Numbered from the stretch's first letter, positions 27,141 to 38,194 are shown. The stretch: 64,000 nt of DNA from Rathayibacter sp. VKM Ac-2759 (GCF_009834225.1 NZ_CP047176.1:2666001-2730000); one strand, 5' to 3'. Made by a program: numbers and translations. The notes: a model not told the origin generated them from the sequence alone.

Positions 27141-27400
27141 TCCGGCTCGTGGAAACACCCTCGGCTCGTCAGGACCGCCGGATTCCGCGAGCCGAAGGTG
27201 CTTCGACGAGCCGGAGGTCCCCCGGATCCAGGTTCGGCTCGTGGAAACACCCTCGGCTCGTCAGAACCGCCGGATTCTGCGAGCCGAACCTCGTTCGACG
27301 AGCCGGAGGTCCCCCGGATCCAGGCTCGGCTCGTGGAAACACCCTCGGCTCGTCAGAACCGCCGGATTCTGCGAGCCGAACGTGATTCCACGAGCCGGAG
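27141..27400. repeat. Three tandem copies of nested palindromic element (period 92 bp)
   Basis: Copies at 27141-27216, 27233-27308 and 27325-27400 each have outer arms cggctcgtggaaacacc / ...cacgagccggag and inner arms tcggctcgtcagaac / ttctgcgagccga. The first two are followed by the spacer gtcccccggatccagg. A fourth copy lies at 26147-26221, on the other side of the DUF559 gene. The whole 27132-27454 gap holds these repeats and the promoter of the next gene, and no other gene. Confidence 0.85.
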
Positions 27401-27442
27401 TCGGTGGCCAGCACGTGCGCCGCGACCGGCGGCGGGCGGCCC

Positions 27443-27448
27443 TACGCT
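27443..27448 (+). promoter_or_regulatory. -10 element, leaderless type
   Basis: TACGCT ends 6 nt before ATG 27455 of the YihY/BrkB gene. Confidence 0.45.
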
Positions 27449-27454
27449 GGAGCC

Positions 27455-28543
27455 ATGACGGAGGCGGCGACCGAGACACCGCGCGGCATCCCGGCGCTGT
27501 TCGAGCGGCTCATGAGCACCCGGCCGATGCGCGTGTTCCTGCACTACTCCGAGACGGGCGGGCCGCTGTTCGCCTCCGGGCTCGCGTTCCAGGCGCTGTT
27601 CGCCGTCTTCGCCGCGCTGTTCGTCTTCTTCGCCGTCTTCGGCTTCTGGGTGCGCGACAACCCGATCATCCGGGAGTCGCTGCTCGGCCTCCTCACCCGG
27701 TCCGTTCCCGGGCTGATCGGCGAGGGCGAGGGCTCGCTGGTCTCGATCGACACGCTGCTCGACTCGTCCATCCTCGGCTGGACCGGAGTCATCGCCGCCG
27801 CGGGCCTGCTCTGGACGGCCCTCAACTTCCTCGGGAGCCTGCGCCAGGCGGTGCGGATCCTGTTCACGCTCCCCGGCCCGACCACGCTCTTCGTGCTCCT
27901 CAAGCTCAAGGATGCGGGGCTCGCCCTCGTCTTCAGCGCGGTACTGCTCGTCTCGGCGGCGCTGTCGGTCTTCTCCACCTCCTTCCTCGACGTGGCGTTC
28001 GACTTCCTCGGCATCGGGAGCGACTCGGCTCTGAGCAAGGTCGCCGGTACCGCGATCGGTCTCGTGATCATGCTCGCGCTCGACACGGCGACCCTCGCGG
28101 GGTCCTTCCGCATCCTCTCCGGCATCCCGATCCCGTGGAAGAACCTCTGGGTCGGCGCCCTGATGGGCGGCGTCGCCCTGGGCGCCCTGAAGATCCTCGG
28201 GACGCAGCTGCTCGGGGGCGCCTCGCGGAACCCGCTGCTCGCCTCCTTCGCCGTGCTGATCGGTCTGCTGATCTGGTTCAACCTCGTCTGCCAGGTCGTG
28301 CTGATCGTCGCCTCGTGGATCTCGGTGGGGATGAGCGACGCGGGCATCTCCGCCCGCAAGCTGACACCGGAGGAGCGGGAGCGCGAGCAGCAGGAGCAGC
28401 TGCGAGCCGCCCGCCGCACGCTCGCCGAGGCCGAGCGCGAACGACTGCGCTCGGCGCTGCCCGAGGCCTCGCTGCTCAAGCGCCGGCGACTCGAGAAGCA
28501 GCTGGCGCGGCTCGAGGAGGAGCTCGACCAGCCCGCCGCGTGA
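27455..28543 (+). CDS. YihY/virulence factor BrkB family membrane protein
   Basis: The 362-residue protein has six predicted membrane segments in the pattern of the YihY/BrkB family (about residues 40-64, 105-127, 145-170, 190-212, 222-242 and 255-278). The family landmark YSETGGPLFASGLAFQALFAV is present. The last ~85 residues are a charged, probably coiled-coil cytoplasmic tail. The family is ubiquitous, but its molecular function is not firmly established; the name RNase BN is a historical error. The gene stands alone. Confidence 0.85.
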   Translation: MTEAATETPRGIPALFERLMSTRPMRVFLHYSETGGPLFASGLAFQALFAVFAALFVFFAVFGFWVRDNPIIRESLLGLLTRSVPGLIGEGEGSLVSIDTLLDSSILGWTGVIAAAGLLWTALNFLGSLRQAVRILFTLPGPTTLFVLLKLKDAGLALVFSAVLLVSAALSVFSTSFLDVAFDFLGIGSDSALSKVAGTAIGLVIMLALDTATLAGSFRILSGIPIPWKNLWVGALMGGVALGALKILGTQLLGGASRNPLLASFAVLIGLLIWFNLVCQVVLIVASWISVGMSDAGISARKLTPEEREREQQEQLRAARRTLAEAERERLRSALPEASLLKRRRLEKQLARLEEELDQPAA

Positions 28544-28574
28544 TCTCGCGCAGTCCGATGCCCGTCGGACTTGT

Positions 28575-28603
28575 CCGTTTGTGTTGACTTCCCACACGAA
28601 CGG
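28575..28603. promoter_or_regulatory. Operator-like inverted repeat overlapping fru -35
   Basis: Arms ccgtttgtgt (28575-28584) and acacgaacgg (28594-28603) match at 9 of 10 positions around a 9-bp spacer. The repeat overlaps the TTGACT -35 candidate, a typical position for a repressor site. The DeoR-family regulator encoded immediately downstream is the natural candidate. Confidence 0.55.
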
Positions 28604-28612
28604 GTCTAAAAA
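28584..28612 (+). promoter_or_regulatory. fru operon promoter
   Basis: -35 TTGACT (28584-28589), 17-bp spacer, -10 TAAAAA (28607-28612). The A/T-rich stretch is unusual for this GC-rich window. It lies about 76 bp before the regulator start. Confidence 0.5.
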
Positions 28613-28688
28613 GATGTAAACGCAGATCCGAGGTCGGCAACGACACCGCGGATCGCGAGCATCATCACGGCGAGACGACGGAGTCCAC

Positions 28689-29450
28689 ATGTACGCACCG
28701 GAGCGGCACCAGGCGATCCTGGACCGTGCCCGCTCGGACGGGCGGGTCGAGGTCCGCGACCTCGCGCAGTCCCTGGCGGTCACGCCCGAGACCATCCGCC
28801 GCGATCTCACGAGCCTCGAGAAGCGCGGCCTGCTGCGCCGGGCCCACGGAGGCGCGATCCCGGTCGAGCGGCTCGGCATCGAGCCCGAGGTCGCCGCCCG
28901 CGAGGGCCACCTCGCCGCCGAGAAGGACCGCATCGCGACCGCCGCCCTGGCCGAGGTCCCCGACGGCGGATCGATCGCCATCGACGCCGGGACCACCACG
29001 GTCCGCCTCGCAGAGCTGCTCCCCCTGGACCGCCGGCTGACGGTCGTCACCCACTCCCTCCCCGTCGCGATGGCGCTCGTCGGCCGGCCCAACATCGATC
29101 TCCACCTCCTCGGCGGCCACCTGCGCGGAGTCACGCAGGCCGCGGTCGGTCCCTGGGTCACCCAGGCGATCGCCTCCGTCTCGGTGGACGTCGCCTTCAT
29201 CGGCACCAACGGCATCAGCCGGGAGCGCGGGCTCACCACCCCCGACCTCGACGAGGCCGTCGTCAAGACCGCGATCATCGCCTCCGCGCGACGCGTCGTC
29301 GTCCTCGCCGACCACTCGAAGTTCGGCCGCCAGGACTTCGGGCACGTCGCCCCGCTGTCCGCGGTCGACACCGTCATCACCGATCGCGAAGTCGACGACG
29401 AGCTCGCCGACGACATCGAGTCGGCCGGCCCGGAGGTCGTCCGCGCATGA
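28689..29450 (+). CDS. fruR: DeoR-family transcriptional regulator of fructose operon
   Basis: The 253-residue protein has the DeoR winged helix at the N-terminus (EVRDLAQSLAVTPETIRRDL, then RRAHGGAIP). The sugar-phosphate effector domain carries the family loop AIDAGTTTVRLAELL, the SVDVAFIGTNGISRERGLTTP segment and VVLADHSKFG near the C-terminus. Its gene overlaps fruK (ATGA), so it is autoregulated with the operon and likely responds to fructose-1-phosphate. The inverted repeat over its own promoter is the probable operator. Confidence 0.88.
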   Translation: MYAPERHQAILDRARSDGRVEVRDLAQSLAVTPETIRRDLTSLEKRGLLRRAHGGAIPVERLGIEPEVAAREGHLAAEKDRIATAALAEVPDGGSIAIDAGTTTVRLAELLPLDRRLTVVTHSLPVAMALVGRPNIDLHLLGGHLRGVTQAAVGPWVTQAIASVSVDVAFIGTNGISRERGLTTPDLDEAVVKTAIIASARRVVVLADHSKFGRQDFGHVAPLSAVDTVITDREVDDELADDIESAGPEVVRA

Positions 29451-30406
29451 TCGTCACCGTCACCGCCAACCCCAGCATCGACGTCACCCTGTCGACCAGC
29501 GGCTTCACCCTCGGCGAGGTCAACCGCGCGCACGACGTGCGCCGCGACCCCGCGGGCAAGGGCGTCAACGTCGCCCGCGCCCTCGCCCGCAACGGAGTCG
29601 AGGCCACCGCGGTCTACCCGGCCGACGCCTCCACCGGTCTCGACCTGTCGACGATGCTCGAGGCGGCCGGCGTGCGCTCGGCCAGCGCCTCCATCGCGCA
29701 GCCCATCCGCACCAACATCACCGTCGTCGACGACCGCACCGGTCGCACCACCAAGATCAACGAGCCCGGCCCCGCCGTGACCCCGGAGGAGGCCAAGGCC
29801 CTCTCGCAGCTCATCTGCGACCACGTCGTCAGCGCCCCGCGCTGGCTGGTCGCGTGCGGCAGCGTGCCTCCCGGGCTCGGCGACGACTTCTACCCGGCCC
29901 TCGGCCGGCTCGCCCTGCACTTCGGCGTCCCGCTCGCCGTCGACACCTCGGGTGCCCCGCTGACCGCGATCATCGCGGCCGGCACCGCCACCCTGGTGAA
30001 GCCCAACCTCGAGGAGCTCGAGGAGCTCCTCGGCCGCTCCCTGCCGACGGTCGGAGACGTCGTCGCGGGAGCCCGTGCCCTGCTGAAGCTCCCGGACGCG
30101 CGAGCGCTCGTCAGCCTCGGCGAGCACGGCGCCCTCCTCGTCACGACGCAGTCGTCGTGGTGGGCGGGCGCCCCCGCCGTGGTCCCCCTCTCGACCGTCG
30201 GCGCCGGCGACAGCACGCTCGCGGGCTACCTGTCGGCGACCGACGCCACGGAGGCGGAGCGTCTCGCGACCGCCGTCGCCTGGGGCACCGCCGCCGTCCA
30301 GCTCCCGGGCAGCGAAGCCCCGGGACCCGATTCCCTCCGCCTCGGCGACGTCACCGTCGTCGAGAACCCCGATTCCCACCTCCCGATTGGAGAACTGAGC
30401 GCATGA
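29447..30406 (+). CDS. fruK: 1-phosphofructokinase
   Basis: The 319-residue PfkB-family kinase converts fructose-1-phosphate to fructose-1,6-bisphosphate with ATP. The substrate motif MIVTVTANPSIDVTLSTSGF, the glycine pair in DPAGKGVNVARALARNG and the catalytic anion hole STVGAGDSTLAGYL are all in place. It overlaps its neighbours at both ends (ATGA), as expected for a PTS catabolic operon. Confidence 0.93.
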   Translation: MIVTVTANPSIDVTLSTSGFTLGEVNRAHDVRRDPAGKGVNVARALARNGVEATAVYPADASTGLDLSTMLEAAGVRSASASIAQPIRTNITVVDDRTGRTTKINEPGPAVTPEEAKALSQLICDHVVSAPRWLVACGSVPPGLGDDFYPALGRLALHFGVPLAVDTSGAPLTAIIAAGTATLVKPNLEELEELLGRSLPTVGDVVAGARALLKLPDARALVSLGEHGALLVTTQSSWWAGAPAVVPLSTVGAGDSTLAGYLSATDATEAERLATAVAWGTAAVQLPGSEAPGPDSLRLGDVTVVENPDSHLPIGELSA

Positions 30407-30855
30407 CTGCTCTCACCGAGGCGTCGACGGTCATCGTCGACCTCACCGCCGCCACGAAGGACGAGGCCACCGCACAGCTCGCGAAGACTCTCGCGGACGC
30501 CGGCCGCGTCACCGACCTCGACGGCTTCCTGGCCGACGTCCGCGACCGCGAGGCGCAGATGGCCACCGGCATGCCCGGCGGCATCGGGATCCCCCACGCC
30601 CGCTCGTCGCACGTCGTCTCGCCGAGCGTCGCCGTGGGCATCGCGAAGCAGGGTGTCGACTTCGGCGCCCCCGACGGCCCCGCCGACCTCATCTTCCTGA
30701 TCGCCGCGCCCGACGGCGCCGACCAGGCCCACCTCAAGATCCTCGCCCAGCTCGCCCGGAAGCTGATCCACGAGTCCTTCACCGGGTCCCTCCGCGCCGC
30801 GACCAGCGGCCAGGAGGTCGCGGACATCATCGCCAGAGAGGTCGTCGTGTCATGA
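30403..30855 (+). CDS. PTS fructose transporter subunit IIA
   Basis: The 150-residue protein is a free-standing EIIA of the mannitol/fructose type. The active histidine is in the motif GMPGGIGIPHARSSHV. It takes phosphate from HPr and donates it to the IIB domains of the next gene, which it overlaps by ATGA. In many bacteria IIA is fused to FPr or FruA, but here it is separate. No HPr gene accompanies the operon. Confidence 0.92.
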   Translation: MTALTEASTVIVDLTAATKDEATAQLAKTLADAGRVTDLDGFLADVRDREAQMATGMPGGIGIPHARSSHVVSPSVAVGIAKQGVDFGAPDGPADLIFLIAAPDGADQAHLKILAQLARKLIHESFTGSLRAATSGQEVADIIAREVVVS

Positions 30856-32690
30856 GGATCGTCGCCGTCACCAGCTGCATCGCCGGCATCGCCCACACCT
30901 ACATGGCGGCCGAGGCTCTCGAGCAGGCCGCCAAGAAGAAGGGCTACGAGATCCAGGTCGAGACCCAGGGCGCGGCCGGCTCCGACCCCATGTCCGACCA
31001 GACGATCGCCGACGCCGACGTCGTGATCCTCGCCGCCGACCTCGAGGTCCGCGGCAAGGAGCGCTTCGCCGGCAAGCCGACCCTCGAGGTCGGCACCTCG
31101 GAGGCGCTCGCCAAGGCAGCGGAGGTCATCGACCGCGCCGTCGCGACGGTGCAGGACGCGCCCGCCGCGGCTCCCGCCGCCTCCTCCGACGCCCCCCGCT
31201 TCGTCGCGGTGACCAGCTGCATCGCCGGCATCGCGCACACCTACATGGCGGCGGAGGCGCTCGAGCAGGCCGCGAAGAAGCGCGGCTACCCGATCCACGT
31301 CGAGACCCAGGGCGCCGCCGGCTCCGAGGAGATGACCGCGGGCGACATCGCCGCGGCCGACGTCGTGATCCTCGCCGCCGACCTCGAGGTGCGCGGCAAG
31401 GACCGCTTCGCCGGCAAGCCGATCCTCCAGGTCGGCGTCGCCGAGGCGCTCGCGAAGCCCGACGAGGTGCTCGACCGTGCTCTCGCGCTGCGCTCCGCGA
31501 AGCCGGCCGGTGCCGCTCCCACCCGAGCCGCCGCCGCACCCGCGCCCGCCGCCGCACCGAAGAAGGTCGGCGTCGGCACGCGCATCCGCCAGAACCTGAT
31601 GACCGGTGTCTCGTACATGATCCCGTTCGTCGCGGCGGGCGGTCTGCTGATCGCGCTGTCCTTCCTCTTCGGCGGATACCAGATCGTCAGCTTCACGCCG
31701 CAGCAGATCATCGACAACGGCTTCGACGCCTTCAACATCACCGACTGGGCCGGCGTGATGTTCCTGATCGGAGGCGCGACGTTCGCGTTCCTGGTCCCCG
31801 TGCTCTCGGGCTTCATCGCCTTCGGCATCGCCGACCGCCCCGGCATCGCGCCCGGATTCCTCGGCGGCGCGGTGGCGGTCACCGTCGGCGCCGGCTTCCT
31901 CGGCGGACTCGCCTCCGGCTTCATCGCGGGCTACGCCGCGCTCTACATCTCGCGCATCAAGCTGCCGGCGGCGTTCAAGTCGCTGATGCCCGTCGTGATC
32001 ATCCCCCTGATCGCGACCTTCATCACCGGCTTCCTGATGTTCGTCGTCCTCGGCGCTCCCCTGCGTGCGCTGAGCGAGGGCCTGTCGGCCTGGCTCTCGG
32101 GCCTCTCGGGCGGCAACCTGATCATCCTGGGCATCATCCTCGGGCTGATGATGGCGTTCGACATGGGCGGCCCGGTCAACAAGGTGGCCTACGCCTTCGC
32201 GACCACCGGTCTCGCCTCCGTGCCTGCCGACGGCGATCCGAACTCGGTGCAGTTCAAGGTCATGGCGATCGTCATGGCCGCGGGCATGACCCCTCCGCTG
32301 GGCCTCGCTCTCGCGACCTCGCTGCGCAAGCGCCTCTTCACCGACGCGGAGCGCCAGAACGGCAAGGCGGCGTACCTGCTCGGCGCGTCCTTCATCTCGG
32401 AGGGGGCCATCCCGTTCGCGGCGGTCGACCCGCTCCGCGTGATCCCCTCGGCGATGATCGGATCGGCCGTGACCGGCGCGCTCGTCGCACTGTTCGGCTC
32501 GACCCTCCGGGCCCCGCACGGCGGCATCTGGGTGACCGGCCTCGTCGGCCAGCCGCTGCTCTACCTCGTCGCGATCCTCGTCGGAATGGTCGTCACCGCG
32601 ATCTGCGTCATCATCGCGAAGAGCATCAAGCGCGCCCCGGTCGTCGCCGAGGTACCGGAGCCCGCCGCGGCCCGCGCCGTCGCCGTCTGA
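30852..32690 (+). CDS. fruA: PTS fructose transporter subunit IIBC with duplicated IIB domain
   Basis: The 612-residue protein has two nearly identical IIB domains (about residues 1-100 and 115-213). Each begins RFVAVTSCIAGIAHTYMAAE or RIVAVTSCIAGIAHTYMAAE, so both phosphocysteines are retained. The usual loop CPTGIAHT reads CIAGIAHT in both. An Ala/Pro-rich linker (about 214-236) leads to the IIC domain with eight to ten helices (about 245-600), including VLSGFIAFGIADRPGIAPGF and the substrate motif AFDMGGPVNKVAYAF. It imports and phosphorylates fructose at C1. The two IIB copies align at the DNA level, pointing to internal tandem duplication. Confidence 0.93.
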   Translation: MRIVAVTSCIAGIAHTYMAAEALEQAAKKKGYEIQVETQGAAGSDPMSDQTIADADVVILAADLEVRGKERFAGKPTLEVGTSEALAKAAEVIDRAVATVQDAPAAAPAASSDAPRFVAVTSCIAGIAHTYMAAEALEQAAKKRGYPIHVETQGAAGSEEMTAGDIAAADVVILAADLEVRGKDRFAGKPILQVGVAEALAKPDEVLDRALALRSAKPAGAAPTRAAAAPAPAAAPKKVGVGTRIRQNLMTGVSYMIPFVAAGGLLIALSFLFGGYQIVSFTPQQIIDNGFDAFNITDWAGVMFLIGGATFAFLVPVLSGFIAFGIADRPGIAPGFLGGAVAVTVGAGFLGGLASGFIAGYAALYISRIKLPAAFKSLMPVVIIPLIATFITGFLMFVVLGAPLRALSEGLSAWLSGLSGGNLIILGIILGLMMAFDMGGPVNKVAYAFATTGLASVPADGDPNSVQFKVMAIVMAAGMTPPLGLALATSLRKRLFTDAERQNGKAAYLLGASFISEGAIPFAAVDPLRVIPSAMIGSAVTGALVALFGSTLRAPHGGIWVTGLVGQPLLYLVAILVGMVVTAICVIIAKSIKRAPVVAEVPEPAAARAVAV

Positions 32691-32727
32691 TCGGCCGACT
32701 CCCCGAACGACCGTCCTGAGCGGTCCT

Positions 32728-32793
32728 GCCGGCGGTCCCACCCGCTGTCGCCCCTTCTTCTCCGAGAGGGACGGCAGCAGTGGGACCGCCGGC
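32728..32793 (+). terminator. Long terminator hairpin of fru operon
   Basis: A perfect 14-bp outer stem (gccggcggtcccac with gtgggaccgccggc) extends inward with about nine further pairs. It lies 37 bp after the fruA stop and shortly before the exonuclease III promoter. Confidence 0.75.
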
Positions 32794-32854
32794 TGTGCTC
32801 GTCGTCCGCGGCGAGCGGGAACCGCCCCGGAGGAGCAGTGTCGGCTGCTCCAAA

Positions 32855-32860
32855 TAGACT
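32855..32860 (+). promoter_or_regulatory. -10 element, leaderless type
   Basis: TAGACT ends 6 nt before GTG 32867 of the exonuclease gene. No ribosome site lies between them. Confidence 0.5.
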
Positions 32861-32866
32861 GACACG

Positions 32867-34784
<1,918 letters not shown>

Positions 34785-34785
34785 C

Positions 34786-35505
34786 GTGAGCATCCGCGTC
34801 GCCCTCTTCGATCTCGACGACACCCTCTTCGCGCACGCTCACGCGGTGCGCGAGGGCATCGTCGACCGGGTCTCGGCACTCGGGGCGCCCTACACGGCGG
34901 CTCGAGAGGACGTGCAGCGGCGCTGGTACGAGCTCGAGGAGAAGCACTACCACCGCTACCTCGCCGGCGAGCTCGACTACGAGGGACAGCGCCGGGCCCG
35001 GGCGACCGCGTTCGCTGCGGAGTCGGGCGTCGACCTGTCGCCCGAGGAGGCGAGCGCGTGGTTCGCGGCCTACCTCGAGCACTACGTGGCCAACTGGACC
35101 TTGCACGACGACGCCCTGCCGACGCTCGACGCTCTGGACGCCTCCGGGGTGCGGATCGGCGTCATCACCAACGGCGATCTCGACTTCCAGCAGAACAAGG
35201 TGGAGCAGCTGGGCCTCACGCCGCGGATCGAGCGCCTCGTCGCCTCCGGGGAGGTCGGGGTCACGAAGCCCGACGCGCGCATCTTCGAGGTCGCGTGCGA
35301 GCGGTTCGGAGTCGCTGCCCAGGAGGCTCTCTACGTCGGCGACCGGCTCACCACCGACGCGATCGGCGCCGCCCGCGCCGGCCTCCGCGGCGTCTGGCTC
35401 GACCGCGTCGGCGGCCCCGAGCACCGTCGCGCCCTGCCCGAGGAGGCGGTCACCCTCGGCGTCCACCGCATCGGCTCGCTCGACCAGCTTGCGCGCCTGC
35501 TCTGA
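34786..35505 (+). CDS. HAD-superfamily phosphatase
   Basis: The 239-residue hydrolase of the HAD IA subfamily has motif I ALFDLDDTLFAHAHA (nucleophile and acid Asp), motif II GVITNGD, motif III Lys in GVTKPDARIFEVA, and motif IV ALYVGDRLTTDAIGA. A four-helix cap of about 70 residues lies between I and II. The substrate is likely a small phosphorylated metabolite but cannot be named. GTG 34786 lies 1 bp after the trpS stop. Confidence 0.85.
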   Translation: MSIRVALFDLDDTLFAHAHAVREGIVDRVSALGAPYTAAREDVQRRWYELEEKHYHRYLAGELDYEGQRRARATAFAAESGVDLSPEEASAWFAAYLEHYVANWTLHDDALPTLDALDASGVRIGVITNGDLDFQQNKVEQLGLTPRIERLVASGEVGVTKPDARIFEVACERFGVAAQEALYVGDRLTTDAIGAARAGLRGVWLDRVGGPEHRRALPEEAVTLGVHRIGSLDQLARLL

Positions 35506-35817
35506 CAGGGCGCGCATCGGCTGCTGACGGCGGCGGGTCTCGATAGGCCCCTGCGGGCCTCCTCGACCAGCAGGCAGCGGCGGGGCTCCCGAACAGCCTG
35601 CCGACGCCCCGGGAACGCCGAAGCGCCCCGGCCCGACCCGAAGGTCGACCCGAGGCGCTCCCCCGTTCAGCGACCGGACAGTCACCGATCAAGGCCGAGG
35701 CGAACGGCGAGATCGCGTGTCAGCGATTTCCCCTAGCCGGACGCGAGACGCTCTCTGGAACGCGACCACCTCGACGAGCCGACCGCGCCACGGCGGGCGA
35801 TGACCGCCGTGGAAGGC
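35506..35817. other. Intergenic region between convergent genes: repeats and hairpin
   Basis: No gene was found in 312 bp. It holds one copy of the ctggtcgag palindrome (35535-35573, gggtctcgataggcccctgc ...), a terminator-like inverted repeat (agcgcc/ggcgct, 35622-35659, with an inner gacc/ggtc stem) and a degraded copy of the roughly 110-bp element (about 35708-35795). Confidence 0.7.
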
Positions 35818-37332
35818 TCACACCACGTCTTCGTCGACCCAGTCGAAGGTCTTGGTGACGGCCTTCTTCCAGAGGCGGTACTGGCGGGCGGCCTCGTCCT
35901 GGTCCATCTGCGGGGTCCAGCGCGAGTCCTCCTGCCAGTTCTGGCGCAGGTCGTCGAGGTTCTCCCAGAAGCCCACCGCGAGGCCCGCGGCGTAGGCGGC
36001 ACCGAGCGCGGTGGTCTCGGCGACGACGGGGCGGACGACCGGGACGCCGAGGATGTCGGCCTGGAACTGCATGAGCAGGTTGTTGGCGATCATGCCGCCG
36101 TCGACCTTGAGCTCCTGCAGCGGCACTCCGGAGTCGGCGTTGACGGCGTCGAGGACCTCGCGGGTCTGGAACGCGGTCGCCTCGAGCGCGGCGCGGGCGA
36201 TGTGGCCCTTGTTCACGTAGCGCGTGAGGCCGACGAGCGCACCGCGGGCGTCCGAGCGCCAGTACGGCGCGAAGAGCCCCGAGAACGCGGGGACGAAGTA
36301 CGCGCCTCCGTTGTCCTCGACCGTGGCGGCCAGCGCCTCGACCTCGGGGGCCGAGCCGATGAGGCCCAGGTTGTCGCGCAGCCACTGGATCAGCGAGCCG
36401 GAGACCGCGATCGAGCCCTCGAGCGCGTAGTGCACCTCGCCGTCGCCGAGCTTGTAGCCGATCGTGGTGAGCAGACCGTTCTTCGAGTGCACGATCTCGG
36501 TGCCGGTGTTGAAGATCAGGAAGTTGCCGGTGCCGTAGGTGTTCTTGGCCTCGCCCGGATCGAACGCCGCCTGGCCGAAGGTCGCGGCCTGCTGGTCGCC
36601 GAGGATGCCGGCGATCGGGACCTCGCGCAGCAGCGAGGACGCCTCGACGTGGCCGTAGACCTCGGACGAGGAGCAGACCTCGGGGAGCATCGACTTCGGG
36701 ACCCCGAAGGCCTCGAGGATGTCGTCGCGCCACTCGAGGGTCTCGAGGTCGAGGAAGAGCGTGCGGGAGGCGTTGGTGACGTCGGTCTTGTGGACGCCGC
36801 CGTCGGTGCCGCCGGTGAGGTTCCAGAGGACCCAGGTGTCGGTGGTGCCGAAGAGCAGGTCGCCTGCCTCCGCCTTCTCACGGGCGCCCTCGACGTTCTC
36901 GAGGATCCAGACGATCTTGGTGCCCGAGAAGTAGGTCGCCAGCGGCAGGCCGACGATCGACTTGAAGCGGTCGGCACCCTCGTCGCCCGCGAGGCGGTCG
37001 ACGATCGACTGGGTGCGGGTGTCCTGCCAGACGATGGCGTTGTAGACCGGCTTGCCCGTGGTCTTGTCCCAGACCACGGCGGTCTCGCGCTGGTTGGTGA
37101 TGCCGACGGAGGCGATGTCGTGGCGGGTCAGGTCGGCGCGGGAGAGCGCCTGGCCGATGACCTCGCGGACGTTGTTCCAGATCTCGATCGGGTCGTGCTC
37201 GACCCAGCCCGCGCGGGGGAAGATCTGCTCGTGCTCCTTCTGTCCCGTCGAGACGATCGAGCCCTTCTTGTCGAAGATGATCGCGCGGGACGACGTGGTC
37301 CCCTGGTCGATAGCGATGACGTAGTCAGCCAT
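35818..37332 (-). CDS. glpK: Glycerol kinase
   Basis: The 504-residue FGGY kinase phosphorylates glycerol to glycerol-3-phosphate. Landmarks are the N-terminal phosphate loop [17 protein letters not shown], the glycerol-binding [10 protein letters not shown], the FGGY signature region [20 protein letters not shown], and the C-terminal [19 protein letters not shown]. It lies 41 bp downstream of the aquaglyceroporin gene, consistent with a glpFK transcription unit. Confidence 0.95.
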   Translation of the reverse strand: MADYVIAIDQGTTSSRAIIFDKKGSIVSTGQKEHEQIFPRAGWVEHDPIEIWNNVREVIGQALSRADLTRHDIASVGITNQRETAVVWDKTTGKPVYNAIVWQDTRTQSIVDRLAGDEGADRFKSIVGLPLATYFSGTKIVWILENVEGAREKAEAGDLLFGTTDTWVLWNLTGGTDGGVHKTDVTNASRTLFLDLETLEWRDDILEAFGVPKSMLPEVCSSSEVYGHVEASSLLREVPIAGILGDQQAATFGQAAFDPGEAKNTYGTGNFLIFNTGTEIVHSKNGLLTTIGYKLGDGEVHYALEGSIAVSGSLIQWLRDNLGLIGSAPEVEALAATVEDNGGAYFVPAFSGLFAPYWRSDARGALVGLTRYVNKGHIARAALEATAFQTREVLDAVNADSGVPLQELKVDGGMIANNLLMQFQADILGVPVVRPVVAETTALGAAYAAGLAVGFWENLDDLRQNWQEDSRWTPQMDQDEAARQYRLWKKAVTKTFDWVDEDVV

Positions 37333-37373
37333 GAGTGATTACTCCTTCGTAATGGGGATGAGGTGGGTGCGGA

Positions 37374-38132
37374 TCAGATGATCGGCAGGAGCGCGGTCGA
37401 CGCGAGACCTGCCAGCACACCACCGACGACCGGTCCGGCGACCGGGACCCACGCATAGCTCCAGTCGCTGGAGCCCTTGCCCTTGATCGGCAGCAGCGCG
37501 TGCGCGATACGAGGGCCGAGGTCGCGGGCCGGGTTGATCGCGTAGCCGGTCGGTCCACCGAGCGAGGCGCCGATCGCGATCACGAGGATGGCGACGGGCA
37601 GGGCCCCCAGCGCGGCGAGTCCGCCGTCGCCCTGACGTCCGCCACCGAAGCCGATGACGACGAAGACGAGGACGAAGGTGCCGATGACCTCGGTGACGAA
37701 GTTCCAGCCGTACGAGCGGATGGCCGGGCCGGTCGAGAAGACGCCCAGCTTGTTGGCCGCGTCGGGCTCCTCGTCGAAGTGCTGCTTGTAGGCCAGCCAG
37801 CAGAAGACGGCGCCGATGATGGCACCGATCAGCTGGGCGAGGATGTACATCAGGATCGAGACGATGTTGACCGGCACGCCCGAGCCGAACTCGGTGGCTC
37901 CGCTCGCGACCAGACCGAGGGTGACCGCCGGGTTGAGGTGGGCACCGGAGTTGTACGAGACGATCACACCGGCGAAGACAGCGAAGCCCCAGCCGATGTT
38001 GACCATCAGGAACCCGCCGTTGAAACCCTTGTTCTTGACGAGAGCGACGTTGGCGACGACGCCGCAGCCGAGGAGCACGAGCATCGCCGTCCCCACGACT
38101 TCGCTCAGGAAGACCACTCCGAGATTGTCCAC
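37374..38132 (-). CDS. glpF: Glycerol uptake facilitator (aquaglyceroporin)
   Basis: The 252-residue MIP channel has six transmembrane segments and both pore loops, HLNPAVTLG and INPARDLGPR. The Asp after the second NPA box (NPARD) marks a glycerol channel instead of a pure water channel. The start is GTG 38132, behind aggaaaagg. It admits glycerol for the kinase encoded next to it. Confidence 0.93.
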   Translation of the reverse strand: MDNLGVVFLSEVVGTAMLVLLGCGVVANVALVKNKGFNGGFLMVNIGWGFAVFAGVIVSYNSGAHLNPAVTLGLVASGATEFGSGVPVNIVSILMYILAQLIGAIIGAVFCWLAYKQHFDEEPDAANKLGVFSTGPAIRSYGWNFVTEVIGTFVLVFVVIGFGGGRQGDGGLAALGALPVAILVIAIGASLGGPTGYAINPARDLGPRIAHALLPIKGKGSSDWSYAWVPVAGPVVGGVLAGLASTALLPII

Positions 38133-38156
38133 GTTGACCTTTTCCTCTGATTAGAA

Positions 38157-38194
38157 CGGACGCACGCGGGCGTCCGCAGCGGGCATCGATGCCC
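38157..38194 (-). promoter_or_regulatory. Two palindromes in glpF leader
   Basis: The inverted repeat cggacgc/gcgtccg (38157-38176) and the perfect 14-bp palindrome gggcatcgatgccc (38181-38194) lie between the -10 and the ribosome site of glpF. They could be mRNA stem-loops or regulator sites. Confidence 0.45.
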
